DNA from: Mugil cephalus
Lineage: Eukaryota; Chordata; Actinopteri; Mugiliformes; Mugilidae
Direction: 5' to 3'
Length of the DNA: 64,000 nt
Assembly (NCBI RefSeq): GCF_022458985.1
Contig: NC_061782.1
Coordinates: 21,961,672-22,025,671 of the forward strand
Shown here: positions 15,474 through 29,200 of the stretch, piece after piece
How positions within the stretch are numbered: position 1 is the first letter of the stretch
Layout of the letters: every line of letters begins with the position of its first letter
Position numbers and translations under genes: made by a program
Notes under the pieces: generated by a model
Told to the model about the DNA's origin: nothing
The model's input: the letters and a program-made list of their open reading frames with translations, nothing else
Database searches by the model: none

Positions 15474-15493
15474 CTGCAGTACCCCCTAGTGGT
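15474..15493 (-). promoter_or_regulatory. CTCF-like binding motif
   Basis: On the minus strand the sequence reads ACCACTAGGGGGTACTGCAG, a close match to the CTCF core. It falls in the gene-poor gap between bean1 and the secreted-peptide gene. Confidence 0.45.
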
Positions 15494-15762
15494 TGATATT
15501 AGAACTGATTCGTTTTCAGAATAAAGCTTTGACTTGTTCAACATGTCCCGATGTGTCTTTGTGTACATATGGAAAACTGAATTTAAACAAAATTGTATGA
15601 CTATTGGATAAAATAGAAAAGTAATGAGGAATGGTTGAGAAATACTGACATGTTTATTTAAGAGAAGATTATATAATAATTTTTAATATGTATTAAATAT
15701 TCATTATTTGCATAATTCTGTCTTTTAAATATCTGTAACATCTCATAATATTATCTTGATTA

Positions 15763-15767
<5 letters not shown>

Positions 15768-15799
<32 letters not shown>
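15768..15799. repeat. (TA)16 microsatellite
   Basis: Uninterrupted TA run in intergenic DNA. Confidence 0.95.
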
Positions 15800-15801
<2 letters not shown>

Positions 15802-18049
15802 GCAATGAATTTTGTTTTTCTCTGAAACAAAAAATGATTAGATCTGTAATGTGTATGTCCATATGTATTGTTCCATCTGGTAGGGCTACTGGATTAATAT
15901 GGCAGCAGGTATAACAGAAATGACTTTAATGGTTTGAGAGAGAAAAAAAGGAAAAGAGAAAAATTGTGTTTTCAAGATTTTGACCTAATTTGAGATGAAG
16001 ATTTTCACCTAAACCAAGAAGCTTAATAAAGCATCTATTCAAGTGCACTATTATAGAAAAAAATCTCTTTATTTCTCTCTCTCTCTCCCTTTTATTTTAG
16101 TTCAGTTTTAGAGAATTTCCTCATTGCATTATTACAGCGCCTCAACAAAACTGACTTTGAACACAGACTAGTGCTTCGTTGTTTTGCTTGTGTGATGAAC
16201 AATAGTAGCTAATAAACTGCAGTTTGTGTGTTTTTATCTGAATCTGCCTGTTTTTGCATCAGATTATTTTATCCCCCGTGTGCAATTTATTTGTTTTTTT
16301 GTTTGTGCTGTTTTATTCCAGTGTGTTCTCTTTGCAGCTGTCAGTTTGTTCTTTGCTTTGGGTCGCCCTTTCTAATTATCACAGTTTTCTACTAATTCAG
16401 CTTTTCCAAATTTTGTGCCCTGTCTGCTTTGTAGTTGTTTTGTTCTTTAACCTACCATCAGTGTCCAGCGTTTGTTTCATCTTTGGAACTGAGCGCAACA
16501 TGCACATTTTAACTCTTTAAAAGAGATCTTGAAGGGAGTAAAGCAAAAGAGGAAGAGGGAAGAATAAAGAAGCAAACATGGATGGCAGAGGAACATCTAA
16601 AAGGGCGCAGGACAATTGGTTCATTCATTACAATATGTGGCAACTGACAAGTTGCTTAACTGTTGCAGTCAATGGCTGATTTGCAAATTAAGGATGTGAA
16701 TTTTAGTGGTTGAGTTACATGTTAGATGATCAATTTAACAATATTTTTAAAAAGTTGAGTAATCAGAACTTATTTAGTAAGTGAGGCGCTCTTCCATACC
16801 ACATCAGTAAACCAATTCTTCATGACCAGACATTTAACAGCGCAAAACACTGGATTAGTTGCATTGAGATCATTATATTGTGGCTACAGCGTTTAAGCTA
16901 ACAGTCTGGGGCTATCAGGCACATATTTAAACATAAAACAGTGTCACGCAATGAACAAATTATGAAATGAAAGCTAATTAACAAAAAAAAAAATACACAC
17001 ACAAATAATTCTAAAATTACAAACAACAATTGCATTGTTATTAAAGCTCAGTCTAAAATGACTTCCTGCTTCAGTAACTGCTGATAAATGGTTGTCTACA
17101 GGTCTTAGTGTCTCCAGGATGAGCCAGGCTTTTCCTCCACGCACTGGTCGTTGCTTCTGTCTTTGTGAGAATGTGCTAAAATAAATGCAAAGAGTTTTGA
17201 GGTGATGCAACGGGCGGTCTGGTGGCAGTGATGCAGGTATTCAGACATTTTTTTTCTGCACAAAATTAAACTAAACTGTGGCGAAGTTATGGGTTTGGAA
17301 AAGAAAATCTCTAATTTGGCGTGGTTCAGAAACTTCACTCCAAATTCAGATTTGAGTGGTTCTTCAGATATGAACCACTCAGCTTTCAGCAAAACATAGT
17401 GTAGGACAGAGCGCTGATGTCCTCCGGCACCCACATGCAGTTTGCTGACATGGAGGAAGAAAAAACAAAGACTAGTTAGCAGGTAGAGAGGAATGATGCT
17501 AATTCTGAATATCACTTTTACAAAAATAAGGCTTTGCTCAGTCTGGATTAGATGTAGAGAAGTCATCAACCAGAAACCCACGTCTGGCTATTTGAATAAG
17601 CTTTTATATAACCTTTTAAAATAGTATTTTGGCACTTAAAATATAGGTACCAACGCTTTAATGGATTTCAATATCCGAGGAGCCACAGGATGATATAAAA
17701 ATCTCAAAATATGAGTGCAACTGTACTGTACTGTAGAATAGTCCTGTAAATTATTCACTTCACAACTCCTTGTATTTAGAAAATGATATATGTGTTAACA
17801 GTAGAGCTGCCCAGATGCCTCTGATGCACTATACATGAGAATAAATGGAAATCTTTGTGTTTCGTCTTCTGATTCGCACGAAAACACACTGAGCGCTTGA
17901 AGAGCAAGGGGAGACTGCATGTGATAGCCCACGCCAAGTTAATCGTATCATGAGGGCAAAACAGAAAAAGACAGAAGCACCCATTTGTGAGTAGTGAGTG
18001 TGGCAAGGTCTACAGTTTTGTGTGTTGCTTCTCTGTTGCATCAAGCCAG

Positions 18050-18238
18050 CCTCGGCAGGAGGCTGGTTCTCCGAGCTACACTTTGCCGTGGGGGTCCAGT
18101 TACAGCATTGCTATTAAATCCAGAGCCCTTGATAGGAAGAGTTATGACAATTTGTACAACACTGGACGAGTCGACTCTCCCTCTGGGGATGACGGATGCA
18201 TGCTGCGAATGTTTAACAATGCCTCCCATAACTCAAAG
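18050..18238 (+). other. Isolated exon-like ORF of unknown origin
   Basis: 189 bases with exactly 63 open codons lie between an AG (GCATCAAGCCAG) after a short pyrimidine-rich stretch and a good donor (AACTCAAAG|GTACAG), phase 0-0. The peptide includes SPSYTLPWGSSYSIAIKSRA, DRKSYDNLYNTGRVDSPSG and MLRMFNNASHNSK. It is more GC-rich than its surroundings. I do not recognise it, and other frames are also open, so it may be a conserved non-coding block or repeat. No partner exons were found nearby on the plus strand. Confidence 0.25.
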
Positions 18239-18299
18239 GTACAGCGAACACACCTGGAAAGAATGATAGAATGTTCCTGTCTAGTTCCCAATTAATTTC

Positions 18300-19068
18300 A
18301 TCACAAAGTCCTTCTTCTAATCACTATAATACTACCACCACACTGGAAGCTACTGAACAGCACACTGCTCTAAATGTTCACACACTACAGAGACTGTAAA
18401 CCAGCCATGTTGTGTTGGTAGTTGAAGATGTTCTATGCAACACCAGCTCTAAATATAGTTTCTTCCAAGACGTCACTAAATAGACTTGTAGGTGAGGATC
18501 CTATCGAAAGAAACTGGATGGTGGTGCTCTTGTGTGCTTGTGTAAACCTTAAACTACACCACGTCACTATTGTTCACACTTAGCCTTTCTTCTACAGTCT
18601 AATCTTGCTTTCGCCTACAGCATGATGAATAAATGTTTTTAGCAGTACTTCAGCCTAAGTTCCACACGTGACACACAGCCGGATCAGTCCTAATTTAAGA
18701 AAGACACATTAACAGTCAAAAACTGAACTTGACAACAGAAAAGACGGAGGAGAGTCTTTGTCCAAGAGAGCGTCATTGGGATGAGAGAAGTTCCAGAAAC
18801 GTAGGCATACGTTGCAGTCAGTAGGTTTTTATTTTTGTCCAGAAAAAAAGCGTTTAAATGGCTTAAAACTGGAGTCTTGGCTGCATTGCAGTCCTCTGTA
18901 AAGCTTATTAGGTGTTCGCAACTGTGTGAAAGAGGTATGCATCTCATTAGTGTCCACTGTTTATTGTCACAGCTGCTCCTAACAGCTGATTTCCCCATAT
19001 CCCAAGTGTTTGTTTAATTCAACTGGGGGACAACCATCGGCGCAGGTGAAAAATACAAATTAACTGTC
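18300..19068 (-). other. bean1: bean1 3' UTR (probable)
   Basis: Non-coding sequence after the bean1 stop. Candidate minus-strand AATAAA signals lie near 18825-18832 and 18952. The true end is not determinable by eye. Confidence 0.4.
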
Positions 19069-19465
19069 CTACAGGATCTGGTTCGCTGGAAGTTGCTGGG
19101 AGTTGCCATCATCCCCCCTCTCTGATTGGTGTTTATAAAGGTCACATGGCATGAGAGGGAGGGGCTGTCCGTGCTCGGCCAACACTGACTCATAAGGTGG
19201 CGCTGCCTCCAGTGGGAAGGAGATGGATGCAATGTGTTGATGCTCATGTTCCTGCAGTCCCAGGGGGTAGTGGGAGGGGGAGAACCAGGCAGCACTCGCA
19301 GAGGTCTCTCCACAGTATGGAGAGGAGTCTGGACTGCTGTGGCTCGGCTGCTGCTGCTGCTGCTGCTCTGCCCCTCTCTGACAGGGGTCCAGTAGGGAGT
19401 ATGGAGGTGGGTCATCTGTGGGTATGTAGATCTGAGTCGAACCTGGGCCAACGCACTCATCATAC
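19069..19465 (-). CDS. bean1: bean1 exon 4 (C-terminus)
   Basis: The acceptor GCTGTAG is followed by YDECVGPGSTQIYIPTDDPP, completing PPRY and adding PPPY, then six CAG-encoded Gln, a Ser/Pro-rich stretch, APPYES, and a polar end (QQLPANQIL) before TAG. Confidence 0.92.
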
Positions 19466-20218
19466 CTACAGCGGGGAAAGCAAAAATGAAACAGTTAGTA
19501 GGTGAAAACCATGGAGAATCATAACGACACCAGCGATCCCAGTAAATAGGACTGTAGAAGTGACTGCCCCATTCATTTTCTTTTTGAAAATGCCCCATTC
19601 TTAGTCACTTCTAAGGGCGTCTACATGTCAAATGTCTCCCAGCTGAGTCGTCATATTTGCTGTGGAGGTTGTAGGCTGGGTTCAAGTGTCCTGAGACAAT
19701 TTATTATAATTTATTGTTGATGATTTGCATCATTAAACCTGGTCACTGTAGCTTTAAACTGGCATCCTAAAAATTATCAGCACACTCTGAGAACATCATC
19801 AAAAGAAGACATCTTGAGTGTCTTATGAAACAGCTTACAACCTAGTGCATGTGCAGTGCACTCTAACTTAGTGTGCAACACAGATTAATCACTAATGTCA
19901 CAACAACTGAGTCAAACTGAAGAAATAAAATTATTGGCAGGTTGTGCTGCATCTCTGCGGTTTGATTGGCTGAGCCACTGCTTAGTTTTGGGCTTCCACT
20001 ATGAGCGGAGAACATTTTTATGGGATTTAAAAAGGCAAAAAACAGTGCCACTGACTATCTTCAGTATGCTAGCAGGTGTATGGTTAATTTAAAAGTAGCA
20101 GGACTGCTAATCTGAAGCATTCCTTTAGTTTTAAGAATGTAGTTCCCTTATGATAATTTGTATAAATATGCAAATTCATGTTTATTTGATCTTTAAAGTG
20201 ATTTAAAGTCATTTCCTC

Positions 20219-20268
<50 letters not shown>

Positions 20269-23200
20269 AATGGAATCTGGCCTGTCAGCCCATCCCTCTC
20301 TTCTTCATTCCATGCAGTAAAACTTACACACATTTTGCTTCCTGCTATTTGGGCAGTCTCCCAAAATGCTTCCCGGATGAAGTTCCACAGCAGCCCTAGA
20401 GTTTAGATTATAACCAGCTTCTTCCTCCAGGCAGAGAGACAAATAAAGGACATAAAATAGAATAAAACCAAATAGGAAAACGAATTATAAAATAACTGTG
20501 CCTGCGTGAAGCTAATGGTAGATGGGCACAGGAAGCAGTAAATCAGCGTAACTCAATCAGCGCGATGGTTAACTATATCAATGGGGTACCACTGTGTGTG
20601 TGTGAGTGTGCCTGTGTGTGTGTAAAGGTTTTTTCTTACTTTCTTTCTTATGCTATCCTGTTGTTGCCCCTTTAATGTGTCTGGGAGACAGAAAGAGAGC
20701 AAGAGCTATTTTAGCCCTGATGTTTGACAAGGCTCAGACCTAATGTCCACCGCAGTCACTCCTCATCACGGACGCTGAGCACCGCTCAAGGGAACTGAAA
20801 CTGTTCTGTGACCTTGTTGATCTGTCCAGTGATTGATAATCCTTTTACAAAGCCATCATTATAAATCAATGTGTGCTCTTTAGTGCTCAGTTAATTACAC
20901 ATTTTAATTAGCTAACCACGGTTGGTTATTTATCTAAACAAACTAGATGGAACAAACGTCACCTGGTTCAGGGAACAAGTTCTATTTTTACCCAGCTCAC
21001 AGTATGAACAAACCATCAGAGGATATTGAGTGACTCGGGGAACTCGACAATGTGAACCAATCTGCGTTTAAATATTTAAATGCTGTTATTTAATCATTTT
21101 AATGGAAAGTTTAAGGGTGTCTTTCTCCTTGGCACCCTCACACACGTTCAATCAAAAAGACACGCAGATGCTTTTAAAGTGTTTTCAAGCAAATTATTTT
21201 CTCCTGCTTCACAAAAAAAAATGACCTTCAACATTCATGCCAGTAAGGCACACAGAGGTGAAAATTGGAGATACTGGGAAGCGTGTCTGTTAGGCACAAC
21301 GAGGGTGTTTCTGAGGTGTTGTAACACACTGTAAATCCCCATGTCTTCTGTCTCTCAGGAGTTATATCCTCCCTTGCTCCCACTGCGGATTTCAGCTGTG
21401 TTTGTGTGTGTTTCTGCAAAAACCTCACACTAGATAATGAATCTGGTGTTTTGCACGTTTGTGTGTTCTGATCTCAAGTGTGTTAGCTAGGTGTGGCTTA
21501 GTGAAAATAATTCGTCCCCTCTGAGATGCAGGCTGGGAGTTAAACCACTGCTTCTGTTTATGTGCTGCTTGGGTCTTTGTCTGTGTCTATTCATGATAAA
21601 GACGCGTCACACAAATCAGCCACTGAATGGAAAATCTGTAAAAATACAAAAAAATAAAAATATCAGTTGACGAAATTATTCTTTAATTTAACCCATTTTA
21701 TATATATATTATATATAGATGATCAGCCACAACATTACAACGACTGACGGGAGACGTAAATAACACCAACCATCTTGTTAATGGAAACTTTTGGACCTGG
21801 GATTCATGTGGATGTTACTTAGACATGTAGCACCCACTTAGACCAGACCAGACACCCCCACCCCATAGCAATGACACTCCTTGATGGCAGCAGACACCCC
21901 CAGCAGGATGCAGCCTGACACAGGAACAACTCAAACAACATGAAAAACAGCTCAAGGTGTTGACCTGGCCTCCAAATTCACTCGATCCCAAACTAACAAA
22001 ATGTCACAGGACACCCTCAGAAGACCCATGTCCATTCTCTGATGAGACGCAACTGAGGCACAAGGGAGACCTAGACAATATTAGGAAGGTATTAGGAAGG
22101 ATCTATTAGGAAGATCAGTGTATAAAATATGTGCTGGTTATTGGGCCCAGTCTTTTCTTCTCTCTTCACTCATATTTGCCCCTCTTCTCTGTCTCTTCCC
22201 CTCTGTCTTTAGTCTCTTTTTCTTTTCTTTGTCTCAACCCTGAATCCACATTTCTCCCTTGACTTTGGCTGACGACCCTAATCTCTCTCACGTATAAATC
22301 TCACAAAGGCAATGCAGCAAATGGCCTTTATACAGAGTGACAATAACCACAATTGCTCTCTATACCCAGTGATTTTCTGCCTAAACCTCTGATATTTGTC
22401 ACATACCCACAGGTCAGGAGAAAGGGAGGACCTCTGGCACATATTCAGGCAATGGTTGTGACGCTCTACAGAGCCGGACACCAGACGATCCTTGGCACAA
22501 CTTACAGCATATGGTCTCTGTGTGTGAATGTGACAGTGTATTTGCGTGAGTGTAAAGCTGGCATATCCCTGATCTTCACCACTGAGAGAGGCACTTGCAT
22601 GTGGGGCACGAGAACCTTTAGATGCTGCACATGAGAGAGGTGTACGTAGAAAGGTGAAGCATAAGAAGCTGTGTAAGGTCCACATTTAGATGCAGCATTT
22701 TTTAAATATCATATTGAATCTATTTTGTCAGTGCATCACATGCAAACACATCAAATTCAAGAAAAAACGAGACACACGTGTCTCCCTCTGGTTTCATTTT
22801 CCCATTGCCTGACATGTTTGCTTGAAACAGGGTTACTTTCATCCTACTCCATCGCCATTATCTGTCCTTCTCACTTTGTCTCTGTCATACATTTTGAATC
22901 TGTTGCGTTTGAAGTCGTAATCCTGGTTGGCCAGTGTTATTCTCTCTTCACAGCTCTATAACCCTCTACAGCATTATTCCTGTTTGTCAGTGACACTAGC
23001 AGTTAGTGTCACAGTATTGGACACAAGAACAGGCCCGTCACTGTCAGCACTTTCATTGCTTGTGAACAGGTAATCAGCATTTCACATATTGTGTCACAAA
23101 TGTAGTTATGTGCACCAGGCGTTAATGTCACTGCCTGACAACAGATGACCAGCTCTGTTGTGGTTTAATCTTGCAATGAACGCTGCTTTAAAATGTTTTG

Positions 23201-26200
23201 AGCACAATAATAAGCACAGTGATGTCATTAGTGATAAACTTTATGCAGTGGTTTGCACTCTTATTTTTTTTTTCTTGCTTTAGATGAGCACTTTTATCAG
23301 TAGTTGTAGTCTGTGTGTGATTTTTTTTCATGTGCATAATGTACAGAAAGAACAGCAGTGAAATAAAATGTGTGTGTGTGTATGCACCAAAGCATGCCCA
23401 GCTTCTCCCTGAGAGGAAGCAGAAGCTTTCGGTCTCCACAGGTGAACTGCTGATCCGTGAGTGTAAGTTTTTTCTACCAGTGTGTGCGTGTGTATCTGCG
23501 ACTAATGCGAGCGTGAGCGCCTGTGTGTGTTTGTGTCGGAAGTGTAGCGTTCACAGTCTCAGTTGGTGAGCTGTTGATCTGAGTTCCCTGAGTTTCCCTC
23601 AACCATCTGTGGCCCACACACTAACGCACAAACACACGAATGCGCACCCACACTCTGCAGGACGGCCACGTGACTGCAACTACCTGCTTGCTGACAGGAT
23701 AAAAAACAGCAACCTGCCAAAATTAGGGAAACAAAATGTGCGATTTAAATATATGTACTGTGTGTGTGTCTTTAGATGCGTGTGTAGCCTGTGTGTGTGT
23801 TGGCTGCTGTCCCGTTGTCCGGGGCCAAAAAGTCCAGTTCTCACACAGGAAGTCCAGGACACTCTGGTTCTCTGCCAGAATGCTGACGTAGCATGCTAGC
23901 TCCCCCTTTTTTCATCCTCTCCCCTTCCTCTCTCTTGTGCATTCCTTGGTGGGATGCTGTATCTTTGTTTCCTGATGCTCTCAGGTTTCTGCTGTTTAGA
24001 AACATTATGTTCAGCATGTTCAGTATTTGTTATAAACACTGAAGTGATTAATCAGAAACACGGTAGTGGCTGAAATCACATATAGGAACATCTTTCTGGC
24101 CCACATTAGGCCCTGCAGCATTAAGTGTCATTTAGACACTACTAAACTCTGCTGCTGCTGCCACTACCAGGTGTATCACTTCACAGATGATGCGTTTTTC
24201 CTGCAGGGTCAAGCATTTATCTGTCTTGCAGGATAACACGACAGGAGCTTCGGTTTAGTCTCCAGACCAAAACCCCAGTGCAGAAAACCTCAGATTCAAT
24301 GTAATGAATGGTTAGACGATAACCTGCAAGAACTGTGCAACACTACTGAGTCAGCATGAATCAGGAGCCACATGGAGCATTTCTAACACTATGCCAAGTC
24401 CACTGAGAGCACAGAGATTATAATTCACTCTACATGTACATAGGTGTGGTGAGTGAAAAATCAATATCAGGGCAAGTCTTGTTTCTCCAAAGATCGGGGA
24501 CTGGCTCGAGTGAGGCCAGGTGTGAACCAGACACCAACCCGAGCTGAGAAACTGTGTCTTAAACAACACATGCAACCCTGCATGCATAACAACTTAAAGG
24601 ATGGAATCCTTTCCAGTAGTAAAACCCTTCAAGCTTTAAATTCTGTGCGATCAGATTGAATAATTTTGGGTAAAAGAACAAGAAGGAAGCAGACTCTCCC
24701 GCTCACACTGCAGGGGAGGGATTTGTGTGAATTATTAAAGTTGCCAATTAGACCAGCTGACATTTAGATCAAAAACACCATGACACTGGCTTTTAGCGAG
24801 CTCTTTCTCCTCCACACACACACACATACACACACACAAAGAGCACAAACGCTCATTTTTGCACCCTTACAAAGGGCACCAAAGGCAGTGCGCTTTAATA
24901 AATGAATTACCACAGAAGAAGGGCCAAACCAAGTGGCCAGAAAACACTGGGGGACACTGCATGAATGGTCAGTTCCACTTTATGTTTGACATTTGATATA
25001 ATTGGAAAAAGGACGTTGGCCTGCTTCTTATTTTACTGCTCTTATAGTAAACAAGGCTTGAGATTTCATTTTTATTTATTTTCCTAATATTTTAACTCCA
25101 GATTTGTCAGACACAGGTAAAGCTTTCCCTCATGACCACACTGTATTTTGTCTATAAGTAAATAACAAATCTGCATAGTCCGATGAAAACCCGCTTAATA
25201 TAAAAATTGCGCATTCATTATTTTAGCATTAATATTTTCTTATATATTCTCTGAAAAAAAAAAAAGAATAAATATAGGTCAAAACAATGTTATGTTGAAA
25301 AGAAAATGTTGTGCCTGAAATCAGTATCTACGTCGGATTCACACAGCCTCTTACCGTGGTGGTGAGTCAGGGTACAGGTTGCTGATCTGTGACAGAGTCT
25401 CTCTGTACGAGTCAAAGTCTAAACCAGGAGGAAAGTCTTCTAAGCAGCTCGACCTCAGCTCTCCTGCTGAACCTCCATAAGAAAATCCGTCTGGTCCTGC
25501 AGAGACAGAGTCACGAATCTAATGTTATGCTTGAATTAGACTTTTATCACCTGGGGACATTCGGTACAATCATTCTGATACTGGACAAGGATTTTTTAAA
25601 TTTTTTTTTGTTACCTTTTGTGCGTTGTACATTTTTCCCCTCACATTTTAACTTATGCATGTTACTTCACAGCTTCAAAACACAATAAAGGAAGGGGATT
25701 AACTTAGTTTTCTTTTCACAGATTTAAAGCCCTGGCAGTAAGTACTGTTTAATATTTGCTTAGCGCCTTGGAATATTTACATTCTCTTGGGGGATTGAAA
25801 ACCTGCTACATTTTGGAAGCAAGTCATGTGAATATGTGGGTATAGTGAATTTCTGACTGACACAAGCAACATGTAGTTTCCTCTATACATAACATGGTAT
25901 GCGGTAAGACATGGTATACCTCTTATTTCTCATGTATTTTTCTCATTTCAGATTGTCCTCAATGTTGTAATTATTTTTGTGCTTCACTTGTGATTTTATT
26001 ACAGTGATTTACATGTTAATTAGTTAGCTAAATTACACGTTTTATTATTAATAGAGCTCTACGTCTTAACTGTCAGGAAATCAATAAACATGTCACCTAC
26101 TGACCATAACTAGCTCTCAAGTGGGGGTTTCGAAGTCGGCTGTCTTTGCGCAGGCTGCCAACGATGATGGTGATGCAGGAGAGGAAGAGGACTAAACCTA

Positions 26201-29200
26201 TAACGATCCCCGCCACCACCAGCGGAGACACCAGGAGAGATGCCTCCCCTCCTGACTCCCTCTCACTCCGGCAGTCTGGGTACTCCCCATGGCTCTGGTT
26301 GGAGCTCACTGCAGGGAAGCAGAGAGATGGAGAAGGTCAGGAGTGAGTGTGCGGTTGCGTGGTTCAGCCTGTGTGGGCAAATCTAAACAGAATAAAATCA
26401 CAATGGCATTACGGTTGCTGAAGACAACAGTTAAAACAGCACAACAAGGTGTGAACTTGTTCCCAAACGTCTTACACATCCAACGCAACAACATCAGTGT
26501 TGTTCGAATTCCAATATTCATTGAAGCTCTTTTTGTGTATGTCTTCAATTTTAGTTTTTTTCTTTTTTTTTGGCCATGCTTCTGACATATTTAACATCTT
26601 TATTTTAGTCCTTTGCACCATAAAGACCGGGATTCTTCCATTGAGTTAATTCATGATTACATGAAGTAAAGCCAGGTGCTGGCATACCTGGCCACTCTGC
26701 AGTATAAAGCCTCGTTACATTGATGTGCCCTTTTGATGCACTTCCAATGAGACGTAAATAAATTCTGTTCAAACATATGCAAACCTTGAAGGACCTCTTA
26801 TAGATTTTACATATACCATAGTTTCTATTTATAGGAATTAAAATCAAATCAATATTGTGTTTGACCACCCTCAGCCAACAGCACCAGTCCTTACACGTAC
26901 TGTCCCACACAGTTTTTTCTAGGCAGGTTTGTAGTTCCACGCATCCTGGAGAACTTTTTTCACTGAGGTAATCCTCAGACTCTGGAGCCTGTGGGGACCA
27001 CACCATCTGCTGCAAGTCTCCTTGTCCTTCGTGTGTTTTTCAGACAATTCTCTGTGACTCTGGCCGCGAGTTTAAGGTCGTTGCCTGTCCGTCCGTCCGT
27101 CTGTCGGCTGAGTAGATGACAGTAGTGCACCAGAGGGGTCGTGTTGTGTAACCGCTGTCTTGCCCTGCACACATTGTACTGCCTTCTAATTCTCTCCCCC
27201 CTCTTTTCCAGCCCTCTCTCCCCGAGGACTTATTCCATTTCAGCGTGTGACAGATAATTAGAGCTAGGGTCTACACGCACGCAGTCTCTCTCTCTCTCAG
27301 TCATCATCGTCATTAGATTACAGAACGATCCTGTTCCTCTCCATTTCTGTTTAATGTCTCATCTCTCTGTTTGCTCTGCCTGTCCACCGTCTGTCTGTTT
27401 GACTGTCTACCTGCTTATCTGTCTTCCTGCCGGCCGCCTTCACTCTGTCTACATACATGTGAAAGAGGGTGATACTTAAAAATGTTCATTATTATTTTTT
27501 TATTTGGCTGTTATAATTGTTTTGCTCATCTCCCTCTAAAGTAATCTAATGTATGTTATGTTGACTAAACGACATGTGGCTCAGATCTTTTGAGGAGTAC
27601 TGGTTTTTCAGTTTTAGAATCCATTTCTTAAAACCCGGTTAAATACATATAAATTAAAACAAACACACTAAGTCAGTGACACATTGTTAGGTCCATTTCA
27701 TTATGGAGGCTGTATTATTGCCCATTGTTGAATGTGCAATGAGTTAGGATTAGTGCGGCGCTGGCAAGATGGTGACAGCTTGGCCCTCCACTCCTGAGAA
27801 ATCCTGTGTTATATCATGCAGAGTTTATCCATCTTTATATACAGTCAACCTCAATTTAAACCCACCTCACCATCTTTCCCTAACATTAAGCAAACTGTAA
27901 TAAGATCAGAAATCATTTGACACAACAAAGGCTCTTTTCTTTCATTTAACCATTTAATCATGTACATTAGAAACTGATTTTCTGTCCTACGATACATAAG
28001 ATATCAAGCTAAAATATACTAAGCTTTGCCATCAAACTTGCATATCAGTACTTAAACACGTTTCACAGAATGCCCCTTCTTAACAGAATGCCTCATGTTT
28101 GCCAGAGACTGACTGGACAGGACTGACTGACTCTCATTGTGCTGGGAGACAAGTTTCCTGTTGCTTTTTTCTCTCATTTGTGTCTATCACTACACTGAAT
28201 ACAAAGCAGGAGGAACAATCAAAATCTCTAAATGATTTACACTCACAATATCATTTTCATTTCGGTCCCCGTGCTTTTCCATCGCTCATTTCTTGTCTCT
28301 TTCTCCCCGAATGTCTGCGTCTGTAATTCTGTTGTCTAAAGTAATTTGGTTTCACACAGATTCCCGAGAAAAGGAAAATGTTCTCTCACCCCAAACGATT
28401 CCCAGCAGACCTCTCTACTCTCTCAGCAATGTCTCCTCTCTCCCTTGCTCCTTTGTCTCCTCTTTGTCGCTCTCCAAACATGATTTTCGCTACATTTTTG
28501 CTCCTTATCTCTTTCTCATGAACTCCATTTTCTCTCAGTCTCCCCAGAGAGGACGCACAAGAAAACCTATAACTATGTATATTTAAATTCGCATAAACCC
28601 GACTCGCTTTGTTTCCATCCCTATCCTGCACAAATTTGAACATCAATCAAAATTCCTTATCAGTACATGAGTCACTGACACAGGTTGAAACAGATTTACA
28701 TAATTTAGAGTTTTTACAACCTCCGTTGTTTCTTCTTGTACCACAAATTTTTTCTTTTTCTTTTTCTTTTTCTTTTTTTTGTAACCCAGCTAGGCGTTGT
28801 TTTGACACATTTTAGTCAAGTGCATGTCACATTTAGCTCTGCGGCACCTGATGTCTTCACATCTTGTCCCCTTGTGGCTGCTGCCCCTGATTGTTAGCCC
28901 GGTCCTGATGCATCTCACCTGTGCCTCATTGCCACCCTCGTATTCAGCCCCTGTGCTCCCTTCCTTCCCACTATATCAGGTCATCTTTGTTCTTTGTGTC
29001 AGACACTTTCCAGACTGCTCCTGGTGTGCTTAGTGCTTTTCGGTTTCTTCCCAGTCCTTGCCAGTAATTTTTAAGTAAAGACTGTTAATCCACCACCTGT
29101 CTCTTGGGCGTGTGCGTTTGAGTCCTTCTCAACCAGTTCTTTGTTTCAGTTCAGGGTTCAGTGTGGATGAAAAGCTCCATCTAGTCTGCTTGATGCTAAC

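Larger units (their letters stand above)
13786..18045. other. Intergenic, no gene seen
   Basis: AT-rich sequence with no supported coding exon. It contains a (TA)n tract, a CTCF-like motif at 15474 and short low-complexity ORFs. The longest open frame (17105-17581, minus) resembles no family I know and lacks splice or codon support. Part of the right end may be distal bean1 3' UTR. Confidence 0.6.
19466..25354 (-). other. bean1: bean1 intron 3
   Basis: A 5.9 kb intron with a (CAT)16 repeat, a decayed Tc1 copy and a short ATTAGGAAGG tandem near 22086. No nested gene is supported. Confidence 0.85.

Noticed and set aside
17105..17581. 158-codon minus-strand open frame downstream of bean1
   Set aside because: No recognisable domain, hydrophobic and AT-driven composition, no splice or promoter support; likely chance.
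19014..19598. 194-codon minus ORF overlapping bean1 exon 4
   Set aside because: It is an alternative frame of the true exon and ignores the well-supported splice acceptor; the bean1 frame carries the conserved PPxY blocks.
28743..28780. Equivalent of the human BEAN1 pentanucleotide expansion site
   Set aside because: The unit here is a hexanucleotide (CTTTTT), the intron is not shown to be orthologous, and TK2 is absent.
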